From Aspidiotus rigidus (taxonomy: Eukaryota; Arthropoda; Insecta; Hemiptera; Diaspididae): DNA of 64,000 nt. A model generated the notes under the pieces. The model made no database searches, was not told the origin of the DNA, and saw nothing but the letters and a program-made list of their open reading frames with translations. The stretch covers positions 1,056,001 to 1,120,000 of the forward strand of contig JAVHKY010000071.1 in assembly GCA_035079385.1 (NCBI GenBank), read 5' to 3'. The position numbers were made by a program, and so were the translations under genes. How positions within the stretch are numbered: the first letter of the stretch is position 1; every line of letters begins with the position of its first letter. This document shows, piece after piece, positions 46,614 to 59,762 of this stretch.

Positions 46614-48072
46614 ACGCAACCACAACAGGAAAATCAAAACAAGTACTTTCAAATACAGACATGACAACCTTGAACAACAACTTGAAAAAACACAAGGAAA
46701 CAAGACCGACAGCTCACAATCAAATAGAAGAGAAACAAATGAAAATAGAAAATAAAACACAATGGAAAACGCGATATTGCATCCCAAGAACGTCAAAAGG
46801 ACATTGTTACGCAAGGTGTTGAGAAGGTCGGCTGATGTATTTACCACGTACTATACCCATTTAAAAATTCAAAGTGATTATATCTACGCGTAAAACGTTA
46901 TAATTATGCAGAGACTATATCGAGATACAATACCCACCTGAAAGAACGTATTGAATGCAAGTATTTACAGGGTTCTTTTTCGATGCTTTCGAGGTTCATG
47001 AGATAAAAAGAATGCCAGTAACTGTAGAGCCTTCAGCGCAAAATCATCGTTTTCACTTATGTGCAAATGTGCGATATAATGGAAGAGGCAAATCGTATCT
47101 TAGTTGGTGAAGAACTTGATAACTATAACCTCTTGTTGAAACAGCAAACGCGGAGGGAGAAGTACTCCCAGGATCCGAGCGATTCAACTTCACATTCCGC
47201 GACAAAGTTAAGGTGAGGGGCACGCCCAAACGTCCTGCGAAACAACTATGTTCCTTTACCAAAACTGTAGCAGACAGGCCAACATATGCTCCCAAAAGGG
47301 TAGTAGTAGTTCCGTCAGCCAACAAGAATCACCAGCAAACAAGATGAAGAAAAGTATGAGGAGTGAAGGGAATGATGATGATGCTGATGTTGTACCCGCT
47401 GTTCTCAATTGTTACTTACCCATCAAGAACGTCACCAGATCAGTCATCACGTTTACAAAATATTGTACCCAGAAAATTCATAAAAAGTGCCTTGGTGAAG
47501 ATGGATGCCTTAGGTGCGACGATTTTGGCAATGAATAAAACGTCAGTATCTAAAGTTACATAAGTGTACATCAATTAATTGACGTATTACTATTCCAATG
47601 TATTGACTTTTTACTCTGGAGTTTAAAAATATCCTTTATTATTGTGTCTTCCATAAAATATTTCAAGTGTCTGCAAATAATGTTTTACGCGTAGATACCG
47701 TCTCTGCATAAAACGCCTACCTTAAAAATTTATAATATTCTGAACCACAACCGAGTGGTAAGTGGAGATTGAATTGTTGATTGCAAGCTACAGATTGCAC
47801 ATTAGTAATAACTTGGGATTTTGTGCAATCAAAATAACTTGAAAATGGTATCATCAATTCTACTTTTTTGAAAATATAGGATGGAATGGGAATAATCTTG
47901 AGATAACAGTTCAAAATAGGTCGTTGGATTTCTAAATTTTATTATTTATTTTAATAATTTGAATTGAAATAATTGATATAAAACAGAGATAAAGATGATT
48001 TGACTACGTGCTACATAATAGTTCTCGTCTAGTCAATTTATCTACTCTACTAGCGGTTGGCGGCGCGCCTGA
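46614..48072. other. intron sequence, possible old coding remnant at 47010-47565
   Basis: Between 47010 and 47565 the plus strand reads, in broken frames, HRFHLCANVRYNGRGKSYL, VRGTPKRPAKQLCSF, SRLQNIVPRKFIKSALVKMD. The composition is protein-like, but I cannot name a family. It may be a decayed retropseudogene or chance. The remainder is AT-rich and unassigned. Confidence 0.3.
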
Positions 48073-48970
48073 CCGCCAGCTGTGTGTTGAGTAGATATCT
48101 GTGTTTTGTGAATATTTGGATCTTAACGGTAAGAGCTAACTTGACAAGTAAAGGCTATATTTCAGCAAAAAACGGACTAAGTTCATAAATATTTTACCAG
48201 TCGCAATGATTAAAGAAATGGATGGACAGTGTAGGTAAAAAGACTGCCATACCCCTGACGCGCATTGTATCAGTCTGTATAGAGTCGTGAGACGCACTCA
48301 GTCGTTTCCTATTTGAGAAACAGGATGTAATTTTCATATTTCTTCCTCAAACCCAGTACTTGTACTTAGGTAGTTTCAAACTCTCACGACAATAACAGAT
48401 AACTCGCAGCTTATTTCGTTAACTGCTCGGGATACTGCTTTCATTAACTGTTTAATCGAAGCCAGCAGTGAACCTGTTTTATGGGGGTTTCTTTGTTTAT
48501 ACTTGTTCTAAATAAAGATTAAACTTTGTTTCTCACTACCTTGGAAGTTTGAACTCGAAAGTCCATATTTCTTCAAGTTTATCCACCCCCTCAAGATACA
48601 TCTCAATATTCGACATTTTTCCAAATCCCACGTTTTGCCGGGGCGGCCAGCGCCCATCATTTTTCTTCAATTTACCCCCCCCCCCCCCCCGAATTGAATA
48701 AGTTCCCTGTTGAAAACCAACCATACTATTAACGCATTACATCAGTCTGCATGGACGCATGAGACGCACTCGGTCGTTTTTTTGTATGAGAAACAGGTGT
48801 ACTTTTCACATTTCTCTCTCGAACCCGGTACCTTTTTTCAAAAGTCTGACGACAATATTCACCTGATGTACGGATATAGTTACTCGTATCACAAAAGAGG
48901 AGGAAATTTTCAAGAAATTATTTTACATGAATGTCTCCTTTTAAAATCGAAAATTGGTTTCATTGCAAAT
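48073..48970 (+). repeat. 0.9-kb dispersed duplication, copy 1
   Basis: Aligns colinearly with 62579-63449 from CCGCCAGCT and GTAAGAGCTAACTTGACA through TCAGTCTGTATAGAGTC and CCAAATCCCACGTTTTGCCG to AAATCGAAAATTGGTTTCAT. Inside it, GTGAACCTGTTTTATGGGGG and TAAGTTCCCTGTTGA echo the outer motifs of the CAGGGAACCTG family. Copy 1 has an additional TTGTTCTAAATAAAGATTAA segment and a C run at 48676-48690. It contains frames but no recognised protein. Confidence 0.8.
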
Positions 48971-49819
48971 GAAAATGGTGAAAACCAGGCTACTCGGAGC
49001 AAGCGCTTCATCTATCCCAATTTCTTGGAGAGACCGACTAAGCTTACCCCGCTCACGCCTCATACTCAAATGAGGCGTGTTGTGGTATATCATCCCGCCA
49101 TTGGTTACAGTGCAGTGCAAACACGTTTCCTGCTCATTTTTCTTCAACTTCTCATGAAGGTATTTGTTGAAACAGCCATGGTCGCTTAACACCTGTTTCA
49201 GGTGAGAGTTCAGCTGGCTGTGGTCTTAGTTCATCCACTCATCAAGGTTGCGTATTGACACACGGGTTATCCATATACCCAGCTCGTTCTGGGCAATTCT
49301 TGCGCTTTCTCTTTCTCAAGCAAGGAGCGGCTGGCCTCCTGCTTGACCTGTCAAGCCTTTTGATTGGTCGTTGTCATCTTTTTGATGTGTATCATGTCTT
49401 TGCTCCGGCGTCCCCACCTAATTCCGCAATTTGCGTTCACCGTCCGGGCCTGCGACCATGACCTTTCTTTGTATACTAGCTTTATACTAGGCTATACTAG
49501 ATCTATACAATATTCAGATACTTGCTTTGAATTCTACCGCTCTCTCCTCAGCATGGAGCTTGATTGATGGGGAGTGTACTAATAGGCAAAGAGTTTCTAT
49601 CGAGACAGCGCATTAGGCATTAAAACCCCGCAGTGCAGGTCTTTGTTGGAGCTTTACAATCTCTCTCTTTATGTAAAATATCTTTATTGAGTTGGTCTGT
49701 ACTGGGGTACCGTATAGGAGCATCGACAAGGCGGTGCTCATCAGGTGACTCAGGTATGTAACTATTCTGCCTGCCTTGTCCGCTGCCATCAAGGAATGGT
49801 GCCTGAAGATCAGTGTTGA
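48971..49819. other. unassigned intron sequence
   Basis: No gene recognised. At 49466-49505 the word TATACTAGCTTTATACTAGG recalls the CTAG-rich subrepeats of the 611-880 family. Confidence 0.35.
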
Positions 49820-50880
49820 GTCAAAGCAGATGTCTTAGTACTTCACCTTCTTGTTCTTGATTTCGTGCAGGCGAAAGGGGGATGAACTAAACTGTCGACG
49901 GGTTGTGAATAATATGCCCCTCATCTTAGATACCACAAGTTGTAGTCCAGCCAACTCGATCCAACGCTTCACTTCCTCTAGAGCCCCGTTTACCCTGCTC
50001 TCCACCGCTACAGTTGTTTCGGTGGTGCATACCACCAGGGTGTCATCCGCATATCAGATAAGCTTCACCCCCGGTGGCAGCTTCACCTTAAATATCCCGT
50101 TAAATGCGACGCACCACAAAAGCGGCCCAAGGACCGACCCCTGCGGCACCCCACAAGTAACAGGGCGCTTTACTGTACCAGCAGACGTCTCTGCTTGGAT
50201 TTCACGGCAGCTAAGATAGCCGCTGATCATCCTGAGCAGGTACGCAGGCACTCCTGCGTCCACAAGAGCTTTCAATATCCTCTTCCATGGAATCAAATTG
50301 AACGCATTTCTATTGTCGAGGCTGACGGCTGCGCAAAACTGACGCGTAGCAATTGCTGACTCGACAATCTTTTTCAGATGGATCCCAGCATCTGACGTAT
50401 AGCGTCGAGTTTGAAAACTGTACTGACTACTACAGACTATATCACTTTCCTTCACATAGCTCCGAAGTCAATTGGCTGTCACTCTTTCTAGGAGTTTCCC
50501 AACTCTGTCCAGCAGACAAATATATGTCGATAAGAGGATGGTAGGCCAGGTGGTTTATCTTTCTTATTAATCAGCGCTAGCCTGACTTTCTTTCACCGCA
50601 CGAGGAACAGTCCCCCAGTAATAGCCGCATTGAATGTATCCAAAAGCAGTGCTGGGTCAACTGACTTTATGGCGCTTCAGACTGGATTTGGAATCGCATC
50701 CGGGCCCGGAGTCTTCCAATACTTACCCACCCCCGCGGTCTATTGACTGCTGCATCCATTTCCTCAGTACCTAGGAGGGATATACCATCTTCTTCTACTT
50801 TTGGTAGCGTTACCATTGGTGGTGGATGCTGTGAGGACAAACCGTCAATGATTTCTCGTCCAACATCCGGATTATTCAAA
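49820..50880 (-). pseudogene. R1/jockey-like LINE reverse transcriptase, broken
   Basis: Read leftward: PPPMVTLPK and EEMDAAVNRPRG (50879-50720), then, after shifts, GPDAIPNPVWSAI near 50690 and the INKKDKPPGLPSSYR-like segment near 50550. The main frame, 50455-50054, holds QYSFQTRRYTSDAG, AAVSLDNRNAFNLIPW, TCGVPQGSVLGPLLW and, right after an in-frame TGA, YADDTLVVCTT, followed by GLQLVVSKMRGILF. These are RT motifs 3 to 6 of R1/jockey-type LINEs, including the catalytic A-D-D. Endonuclease and C-terminal parts are not present. Confidence 0.88.
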
Positions 50881-50959
50881 TGATAATAAAGAGAAGAATA
50901 ATGAGAATAATAATACCTGTCTAATAATGAAAAAAATCTTCAAAAATCTTTAATACTCA

Positions 50960-51545
50960 TCATTTACTCAATTTAATAATGTTTATCCTGTCATCTATTT
51001 CGAATATTGATTCTATCAATTTATTCATTGTTCCTCCCATGGTCTAATTCATAAGTATGTTCATTCTGTATCATTTTTTATTAAATGGTTTCTTCCTTCG
51101 TCTGATTGAAATATTGATTTTATCAATTTAATTATGGTTTCTCTCTTGGTCTAATTGAAATGTTGATTCCATCAATTTTTTAAATTATTTCTCCCTATTT
51201 CTCCCATAGTCTGATTCAAATATGAGGACGTATTTGTAAAAAGGCCCCCATACAAAAAAAAAAGAAAAAAAAAGAAAAAAAAAAAAAAAAGAAAAGATCG
51301 GCAATGAACTGAAACGTCTAAAAATCATGGTCTCCGCAAAAAGGGCCTCCGCTCGACGTAGGCCTTCTTCTTTTACAGATACGTCCTCATGTTGATACAA
51401 TTAATTTTTTATGATTTCTCTCCAGTCTGATTGAAAATTTGATTTTGTCAATATTTATGGTTTTCCCTTGTTCTGATTGAAATTCTGATTCTATCAATTT
51501 ATTGATGGTTTCTGACCACGGAAGAAACTGTAAAGGAAAATTGAT
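50960..51545 (+). repeat. interrupted minisatellite, about 50-bp unit
   Basis: Repeated words GATTCTATCAATTTATT and TGGTTTCTCCCTTGGTCTGA with ATTGAAAT recur about every 50-65 bp, at 51005, 51115, 51165, 51440 and 51490. The array is split by the MITE at 51222-51390. Confidence 0.7.
51222..51390. mobile_element. 169-bp MITE inserted into the minisatellite
   Basis: Ends ATGAGGACGTATTTGTAAAA and, inverted, ATGAGGACGTATCTGTAAAA, followed by related GGCC words. The interior contains an A-rich tract at 51255-51294. The sequence on either side is minisatellite, so it inserted after the array formed. Its ends share ATGAGGAC with the MITE at 39233, which may indicate a common family. Confidence 0.72.
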
Positions 51546-51866
51546 AAAATGCATATAAATTTCGTAGAATAAGGTCACGCCATAAATTATATTATTGTAT
51601 AATTTGTTGAACCCTGTTTTAATGAATTGAAAATATTATTATTTAAACAGATGAATTTACAAATATTCAAGTAAAATTATCATGATTAAAAAAGTTGAAA
51701 AAAAAATTACGGACAAAAAACATATTTTATACGAAAGAGTTTCTGCAGGGCTCAAACCTCGGTTCAAATGACAAAATTTGACGCTTTAGAGAAAACCTAT
51801 GTGGTTACCTGCGCGCTTACCTACTTGATGTACCATCAACTCACTTAGTACTGTGTCTGTATATTT

Positions 51867-51995
51867 TTACCGACTTTTCTAACTAGAAAAGTGAGGTATT
51901 ACACTCGTAGCAAGGTCAACCGGGGGAGGGGGTAATGAACTTTCTCGACGTTTATCACAACTAGCATAACAAAATTTCCGGTTTCCTTATATTAT
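51867..51995 (+). repeat. head segment of the composite repeat
   Basis: Same CTTTTCTAACTAGAAAAG hairpin and following GTGAGGTATTACACTCGTAG as at 19709, breaking off at the (TA)n run. Confidence 0.8.
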
Positions 51996-52800
51996 ATATA
52001 TGTAAAATTAATTTATTTAATTTGTAAATTTTCCTTTATTATAATAACGATGTACAAAATGAGACGTGAATCGTTAAATTATGATTTATGACCACCGAGT
52101 CTGAAAACAAATTAAACAATAATAATTTATTGTAATATTGAACCACTTATCAGCGAGTACTGATATCCGATTGATTCAAAAGGTTCCATCAATGCAGGAG
52201 ACCAGCCGAATAGATAGATAAGAGTGAACAATCCTGCACACGATTGTTGGTAAAATTAGGTGGTGTAAGTACCTAATTTTTTATATGTATGTAAGAATAT
52301 CGGCTGATCGTTTACCGGTGTTCCAAGTCTTTCCGGCATTCCGTTTTTCCGATATCTTAACGCACGTACAAAACGTGAAATCAATTGACGACTATCTACT
52401 ACTCTTATCTACCTTATAACATATTATGCAGCTACCTAACCTGGCTGCGAGTATCGATGCAACGCTAGAACACAAAAGTTTGTGAGAACGGTAAAGCGTT
52501 CTTACATATACATAACACCGTCGAAAAGAGAGAGAGACGCAAGTATAACGAAGTTAGTCGTGAAAACTATATTCAATAATTAAGTACACGCGTCTCGGAT
52601 TGTATAGATTAATAAATTTGAGATAATCTTTAACAATGATAATGAATGATCAAAAATTTGTATTATACACGCAATACGTGGTTAGACGACCGAAAGGTAC
52701 GAGCAATGATGCTAGCTCTCGAACTCGCGAGCTTATCCTCACGCATTGAATGTAAGCAAGCACCGACTAGCAACCTTCGAGATAAGGTATACCCCGGTCG
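51996..52800. other. unassigned intron sequence
   Basis: No gene or repeat recognised. Contains several CGCGAG/CTCGCG words near 52720-52740. Confidence 0.35.
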
Positions 52801-53125
52801 ACTTCGATAATATATGACGTTATTGTGGTCGGCCTACAGTTGCAAGCTGCGGCAGACCACCTTACAATCACTTTTTTTTTTTCTCCTTCAATTTTTCAGT
52901 TTGTTTACATACGTCATGTTATCAGTAGACTGTTAGCGGCACCCTGCAGGTCAGACTACGTATTACCTTATCTCATTTGAGCACGAGAGCAATTATCAGA
53001 TCATGATGAGAATAAGTTATTTTCTTGTGCGTTCCCATCTCATCTGAGAGCAATATTATTGTGATTGTTGCGAATACGCGTTTCATGTATCTCTATGTTC
53101 GAAGCGTTTTAAGTAGCGAGAACTA
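52801..53125 (-). repeat. inverted copy of the 35638-35960 repeat
   Basis: Reverse complement matches 35638-35960 nearly end to end, including GATGAGATGGGAACGCACAA and TTCAGTTTGTTTACATACGT (read on plus). It retains one hairpin monomer (GGTCGGCCTACAG...GCAGACCACC) and lacks the tandem expansion. Confidence 0.8.
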
Positions 53126-53199
53126 TCGTCAAAGTAGGAAGCCGACCGCGGTACTAGCTCGCCTGCGAGGTAGCTTGTGTATATATACATATATATTTA

Positions 53200-53620
53200 A
53201 ATAAGATTTTTTTGTTCGCGGAATTCCTCCGAAACTACCGGATGGATTTTTTTGTAACTTGACCATATTGTAGTATTATATCTGAAGATGTGCACCTGCA
53301 ATTTTTTTGAGAATCAGATGGGTAGTTCTCGAGAAATTTTCACTTTTTTGAAAAATTTCTCCCTATTACGAGTAGCTGCTTACGTTAGGAGAAGCGGATT
53401 TTCCTATCCTTTTACCACTTTTGTTATTAGTACGTGTATTGTGATGAAGAACCTTTTATCATTCAACAGGTTCATTCTAGGTTCATTCTTGACCAAGGGT
53501 CCATTGAATTCTATTTTCGATGATATTTCATTCAAATTTAGTACATTGGTATTAATTTAAAGAGAGGGAGTGACTCTCTCAATGATTTTTGCATTGTGAG
53601 AAGAAAAGTCGTGAGTGCTT
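53200..53620 (+). repeat. composite repeat, headless copy
   Basis: A single 168-bp-type unit (TTTGTTCGCGGAATTCCTCC) followed by the sequence shared with 20180-20420, then the tail seen at 21950-22030 and 9990-10050 (GAGAGGGAGTGACTCTCTCA and TTTTTGCATTGTGAGAAG). It shows that these separately found pieces belong to one family. Confidence 0.75.
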
Positions 53621-53912
53621 TTATGGCTACATACTCGTATTTGAATTTAGATACATAGTTAAATTTAGAGATGAAAAATCGGCTAGCAGCTGTGTGAGCT
53701 TCTTCTTTTTATTTATTTATTTTTTTTCCTCCTTGAAAGAGATTTTATTTTTGCAGCAAGAGTATCTTGAGTGACTTATATGTAAGAGAACTGATCATAT
53801 CAATTAGTGCAAATGCTGTAACTTCTAATGCAGGTCATTCCACATAATATTATTGTCAAACTCTTCGGTTATCGAAACTTGGTTAAGGATATGAACTTTG
53901 ACGAACAAATCT

Positions 53913-53970
53913 CCTGCCCGAACGGGAATCGAACTCGCGATCTTTCGTTTTCATGACAACTGCGATAATT
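53913..53970 (-). other. tRNA-derived 3' half (box B), not a complete tRNA
   Basis: On the minus strand the sequence GATCGCGAGTTCGATTCCCG followed by TTCGGGCAGGA looks like a T-arm (box B GTTCGATTC) and a 3' acceptor strand. A plausible anticodon-arm region precedes it, but a matching 5' acceptor strand and box A are missing. Probably a tRNA pseudogene or SINE fragment. Confidence 0.35.
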
Positions 53971-55312
53971 CTTACAAAAAAAAAGTGAAAAATATAACAA
54001 TTCTGAGATAAAATACAACAATTTGCAGGATTTACGGTAAATGTATTAAACTGTAGCGTGTAGTGCAATGAATTTTCTTATAAAATGAAATTCTTTGCTA
54101 CATCTTCGTTCATAGCCGGCTAGACGCAGTTTACAACAAAATGTTGGAAAATTCATTATAATTTTTCTCAGTGACGGCGCAGTAAGCTAACTGCCTCCTT
54201 GCAATAAAGAAGACGTGTCAGTAAATTAGTATAGGCTAATTAGATTGACGTTGTCCTTTATTGTAACGTAACGTCGACGCAGCGTATTGTTGTTGATTTA
54301 GTTAGCAAACTCCGCGGCTGCAGTGTACGCATTAACATTTTATAGCCATTGTTGTTGCTTTCGCTTGGCGGTGCTCGTTAAACTTGAATATTACCAAAAG
54401 TTGTGAAATAATTTTTGAGGCGATCAAAGTGCCGATCTCTTGCACGTACGCAGAATCAATTTTGAACACGTAATACGATAAAAATAATCATAATAATATT
54501 ACATATTGTTTGTAGTCTGTAAAAAAATGAAGGTAGGGGTAGGGCTGCATTCGTATCTCGATCACATTGCAAGATGAGGCACTGACGCTGCTTGACTGTT
54601 GTCCGTTGGTTATGTCTGTTAATGTGTGAGTACACGTAGGCTATACAAGAGGTACTGAGGTAGTAACAATGTATTAACGGTTAGCGTTACAATGTTAAAA
54701 TCTAAGACTCGAAAAATAGATTTACGTTAACGCATCTTTTTTTCGTGATGTGTTAGCTGTACTAATGTTTGGTGAATGCGGACAGATACACTCATACTCG
54801 TGCGAGTATACACGCACATGAGATTAGATATGATCCGGCGGCCTAATCCACTGATACCTAGTTTTCACATCATCTTTTCTCTCTCTCGTTTTCCCATCTT
54901 TTTATCGTTTGTAATACATGCTGACTCCGTATTTTCTGTATTTGGACTTCATAAACAATAAATGAAGATGATAATAGTAATAATGATAATAATAATACGT
55001 AATAAGTACATGTTACCGATATACTGTATGTATATTATACTGTAGTGTATACATACAAAAAAAGAAATCGTTTCACTGCGTTATGTGTACTGTTGTTAAG
55101 AGGCCATTTTTATTGGACTCGTGTTGTCTTTTCAAAAAAACGACTCAATGATTTATTTCCGTTTGTTTGAATTTTACTGCAAAGAAATAATTGTTCAGAT
55201 AAACCCGAATTATGTATGAGTACATATAAATAATATGTATATACGTCCTTATAACTGCTACACTATCGATTATCGCATCATTCCAATGTTGGTTTCCTTC
55301 TTCTAATTTCAG
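53971..55312. other. 3' end of the long grainyhead intron
   Basis: No repeat family recognised. The last part (55285-55312) is a standard acceptor: pyrimidine-rich GGTTTCCTTCTTCTAATTTC then AG. This stretch has fewer obvious transposons than the rest of the intron. Confidence 0.45.
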
Positions 55313-55424
55313 AGTATCGTTATGTTAATGTTTCGAGAGGAAAAAAGTCCCGAAGACGAAATAAAAGCGTGGCAGTTTTGGCACGGCAGACAACATAGCG
55401 TAAAACAGAGGATATTAGACGCTG
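55313..55424 (+). CDS. grh: grainyhead exon (continuation of CP2 DNA-binding domain)
   Basis: 112-bp internal exon encoding 37 codons plus the first base of the next: SIVMLMFREEKSPEDEIKAW, QFWHGRQHSVKQRILDA. This is the very conserved grainyhead continuation of the DNA-binding domain, immediately following ...QTVK of the exon at 11359. The acceptor is TTCTAATTTCAG|AGT and the donor GCTG|GTAAGT, leaving phase 1, so the next exon should begin by completing an aspartate codon; it was not found to the end of the window. The reading frame is intact and no disabling change is visible. Confidence 0.95.
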
Positions 55425-55575
55425 GTAAGTAAAATAGGACCATTTTAGAGTATTTTATGTAGAACCTGTCTATTCCGCTTACAGTCATTACGTATTTCAT
55501 AAAAGACAACAGCGCGAGAAAAAATGAACATCCGGAGATGTACAAGTACGTACGTACATCGTATCGGTCGTCGGA

Positions 55576-55663
55576 AAAAAAAAAAAAAAAAAAAAGGAAG
55601 GAAGGGAAGGGAAGGAAAGGAAAGGAAAGGAAAGGGAAGATGATGATGATGATGATGATGATG

Positions 55664-55714
<51 letters not shown>

Positions 55715-55715
55715 G

Positions 55716-55745
<30 letters not shown>
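55576..55745. repeat. compound microsatellite beside the grh exon
   Basis: A run of about 20 A, then AAGGAAGGGAAGG-like repeats, then (GAT)n, (AAT)n and finally (AAAT)n, without gaps, 150 bp downstream of the exon donor. Long frames of repeated residues across it on both strands are artefacts. Confidence 0.95.
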
Positions 55746-58129
<2,384 letters not shown>

Positions 58130-58592
58130 TTATTGTTTCTTTTGAATACATTTGCCCTGACTATCAATTAAAGTAGCAGATCGCTGCGATAAATTGATAG
58201 GTACATCGTCAATTGAATTAGCTTGAAGTTCTTTCACTCGTTTGTGTTTTAGATTGATTGTGACAATAGTGGATTTGTTGACATTTAATGTAATTCCTCC
58301 CTGATGATATTGATTCACTGAGGCACCTTCGAGCGCCACACATGTGCGATGCCAGTTTTCAGGTATAATCCTAGAAATTGTATCTTCATGTTCCCAGAAT
58401 GTGACACTTAGTTGGGCACTCTTGTCTTGTAGTGTTGCAGCAACAACAGATTTCATAGAGCCATCTTTCAAGATTTTTTCTACTTTTGACTGTAAATCCA
58501 GAATCACTCCAATCACGTCGACAGAAGTACTTTTTGTATCACCCACTTTGGCAAATTGAAATGAATACAGTAGGACAAACAGTGAACTCACC
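58130..58592 (-). CDS. RPA70-like OB-fold protein fragment, two exons
   Basis: Read leftward, the first exon part ends with NNIQELQDMLTPQSIVTKHE at 58592. A 46-bp intron (GTGAGTTCAC ... TTGCCAAAG, 58591-58546) restores the frame into VGDTKSTSVDVIGVILDLQS, which runs to a TAA at 58130. VDVIGVI, VVAATLQDKS, VTFWEHED and GGITLNVNKS match the order of strands in the DNA-binding OB folds of replication protein A large subunit ('D-V-I-G-V ... L-x-D-x-S ... V-x-L-W'). Reading through the intron would hit a stop, supporting splicing. It could be a host RPA1 paralogue, a truncated duplicate, or a transposon-borne RPA-like gene. The remaining RPA domains are not seen. Confidence 0.5.
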
Positions 58593-58911
58593 TTCATGTT
58601 TTGTAACTATTGATTGAGGCGTCAACATGTCTTGAAGTTCTTGGATATTATTGAACTCGTTTTCCTTGATATTTTTTATTTTTGTAATGCACACATAGGC
58701 CTACTCGTTGTTCTTGATTGATGGATACAAGTTTTCCGCGCAGCAAAATATTTCCCACCTTTACCTCTAGTATGCAACAACATTTCACTGACTTTTCGGA
58801 TGGTGCCTTGTAAGGTAACATTTGCGGTTTTATCGCTGAGCGCATTGAAAGCAACCGGAGTGGATATGATTCAAATATTATTGTCTTTTTCTCAAATTCA
58901 AAAAATGACAA
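58593..58911 (-). other. possible upstream exon(s) of the OB-fold gene
   Basis: A minus-strand open frame of 87 codons from ATG 58911 contains SVKCCCILEVKVGNILLRGK. It is in a different frame from the NNIQELQD segment. A 40-bp candidate intron (GTAGGCCTAT to ATCAAG) would join them in phase 0, but that is unusually short. No domain recognised. Could be a 5' exon or chance. Confidence 0.3.
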
Positions 58912-59307
58912 AAGGTACTAATTATTGAAGAAGTACTTACGTACGACAAATACGTCAATTACAAATTGAAACAGAGTCACGAAATATAGGAAATATAACT
59001 GATAATAAGGTGTGAATACCGAATACACGAACAGTACAAACTCTAAATTTCTAATGCAATATTGCAATAAACAATAACGCAGACACTAATAATAGCGCGG
59101 TGCTGCGGTAGTGTGGAGGCTGTACACCCGCCTCACCCTATCAGGCCTGTACATCGGCATTCGGCTGTATTATCTGCAACCGCAATACTGTTCTCAAAAC
59201 CATGTGTCAAAAAAATTAGCTGTGTGCTTTCAAAAATATATTTACATTGCTTCACTGGTCATACTGATCTGGCGAACATGCGTTCGACAACTGATGAACA
59301 CAAGAGG

Positions 59308-59497
59308 TGTTGAGGAAAAATAAAGAAAAAGAATTGTTCGCATCACACACAGTCGATATTTTATTAACTAGAAAAGTACACAACTCAACGTGGCACACAG
59401 CCGATAAACCAACTTACATACAATAAGCAGTCACACAGCTGCCAGATTAAAAGAGAGAGGAGGGGAGGGATGACGGGCGCGTTGATAAACCACAACA
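59308..59497 (-). repeat. 3' LTR of the gag-only element
   Basis: 190 bp, about 98% identical to its partner (differences near 59326, 59421-59422 and 59469). Preceded in element orientation by the AGGGGGGA polypurine tract. Confidence 0.95.
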
Positions 59498-59762
59498 TCC
59501 CCCCTCAACGCGAGTGTTGTTACAATATCGACAAATAAATAAATAAATAAATAAATTGGTAACAAAAACATGCGAATAAAATAAAATTACAAGATTGACA
59601 CAAGGATAAGAAAAATCATGCAACTTATAAAGAAAAAAATTGAGGTTTGATAGGCCTATCTTAGAAACATGCACAAAAACAATTACAAACATTATCAGAA
59701 TGATTTTTCAAGAAAAACATGCAAAATAAACGAAGAAAATATCCGTAGTAGGAAAAAAATAT

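Larger units (their letters stand above)
11522..55312 (+). other. grh: 43.8-kb grainyhead intron
   Basis: Runs from the donor GTAAGA at 11522 to the acceptor TTCTAATTTCAG ending at 55312. Both flanking exons are in phase 0 and the protein joins smoothly (...QTVK then SIVMLMF...), as in other insect grainyhead proteins, so no exon is missing between them. Nearly all recognisable content is transposon-derived. Confidence 0.9.

Noticed and set aside
48710..49189. 159-codon plus-strand frame as a gene
   Set aside because: Most of it is the 0.9-kb dispersed duplication, whose other copy (62579-63449) is interrupted; no domain recognised.
53913..53970. Complete tRNA gene on the minus strand
   Set aside because: Only box B and a 3' acceptor-like strand are present; no matching 5' strand, D-arm or box A.
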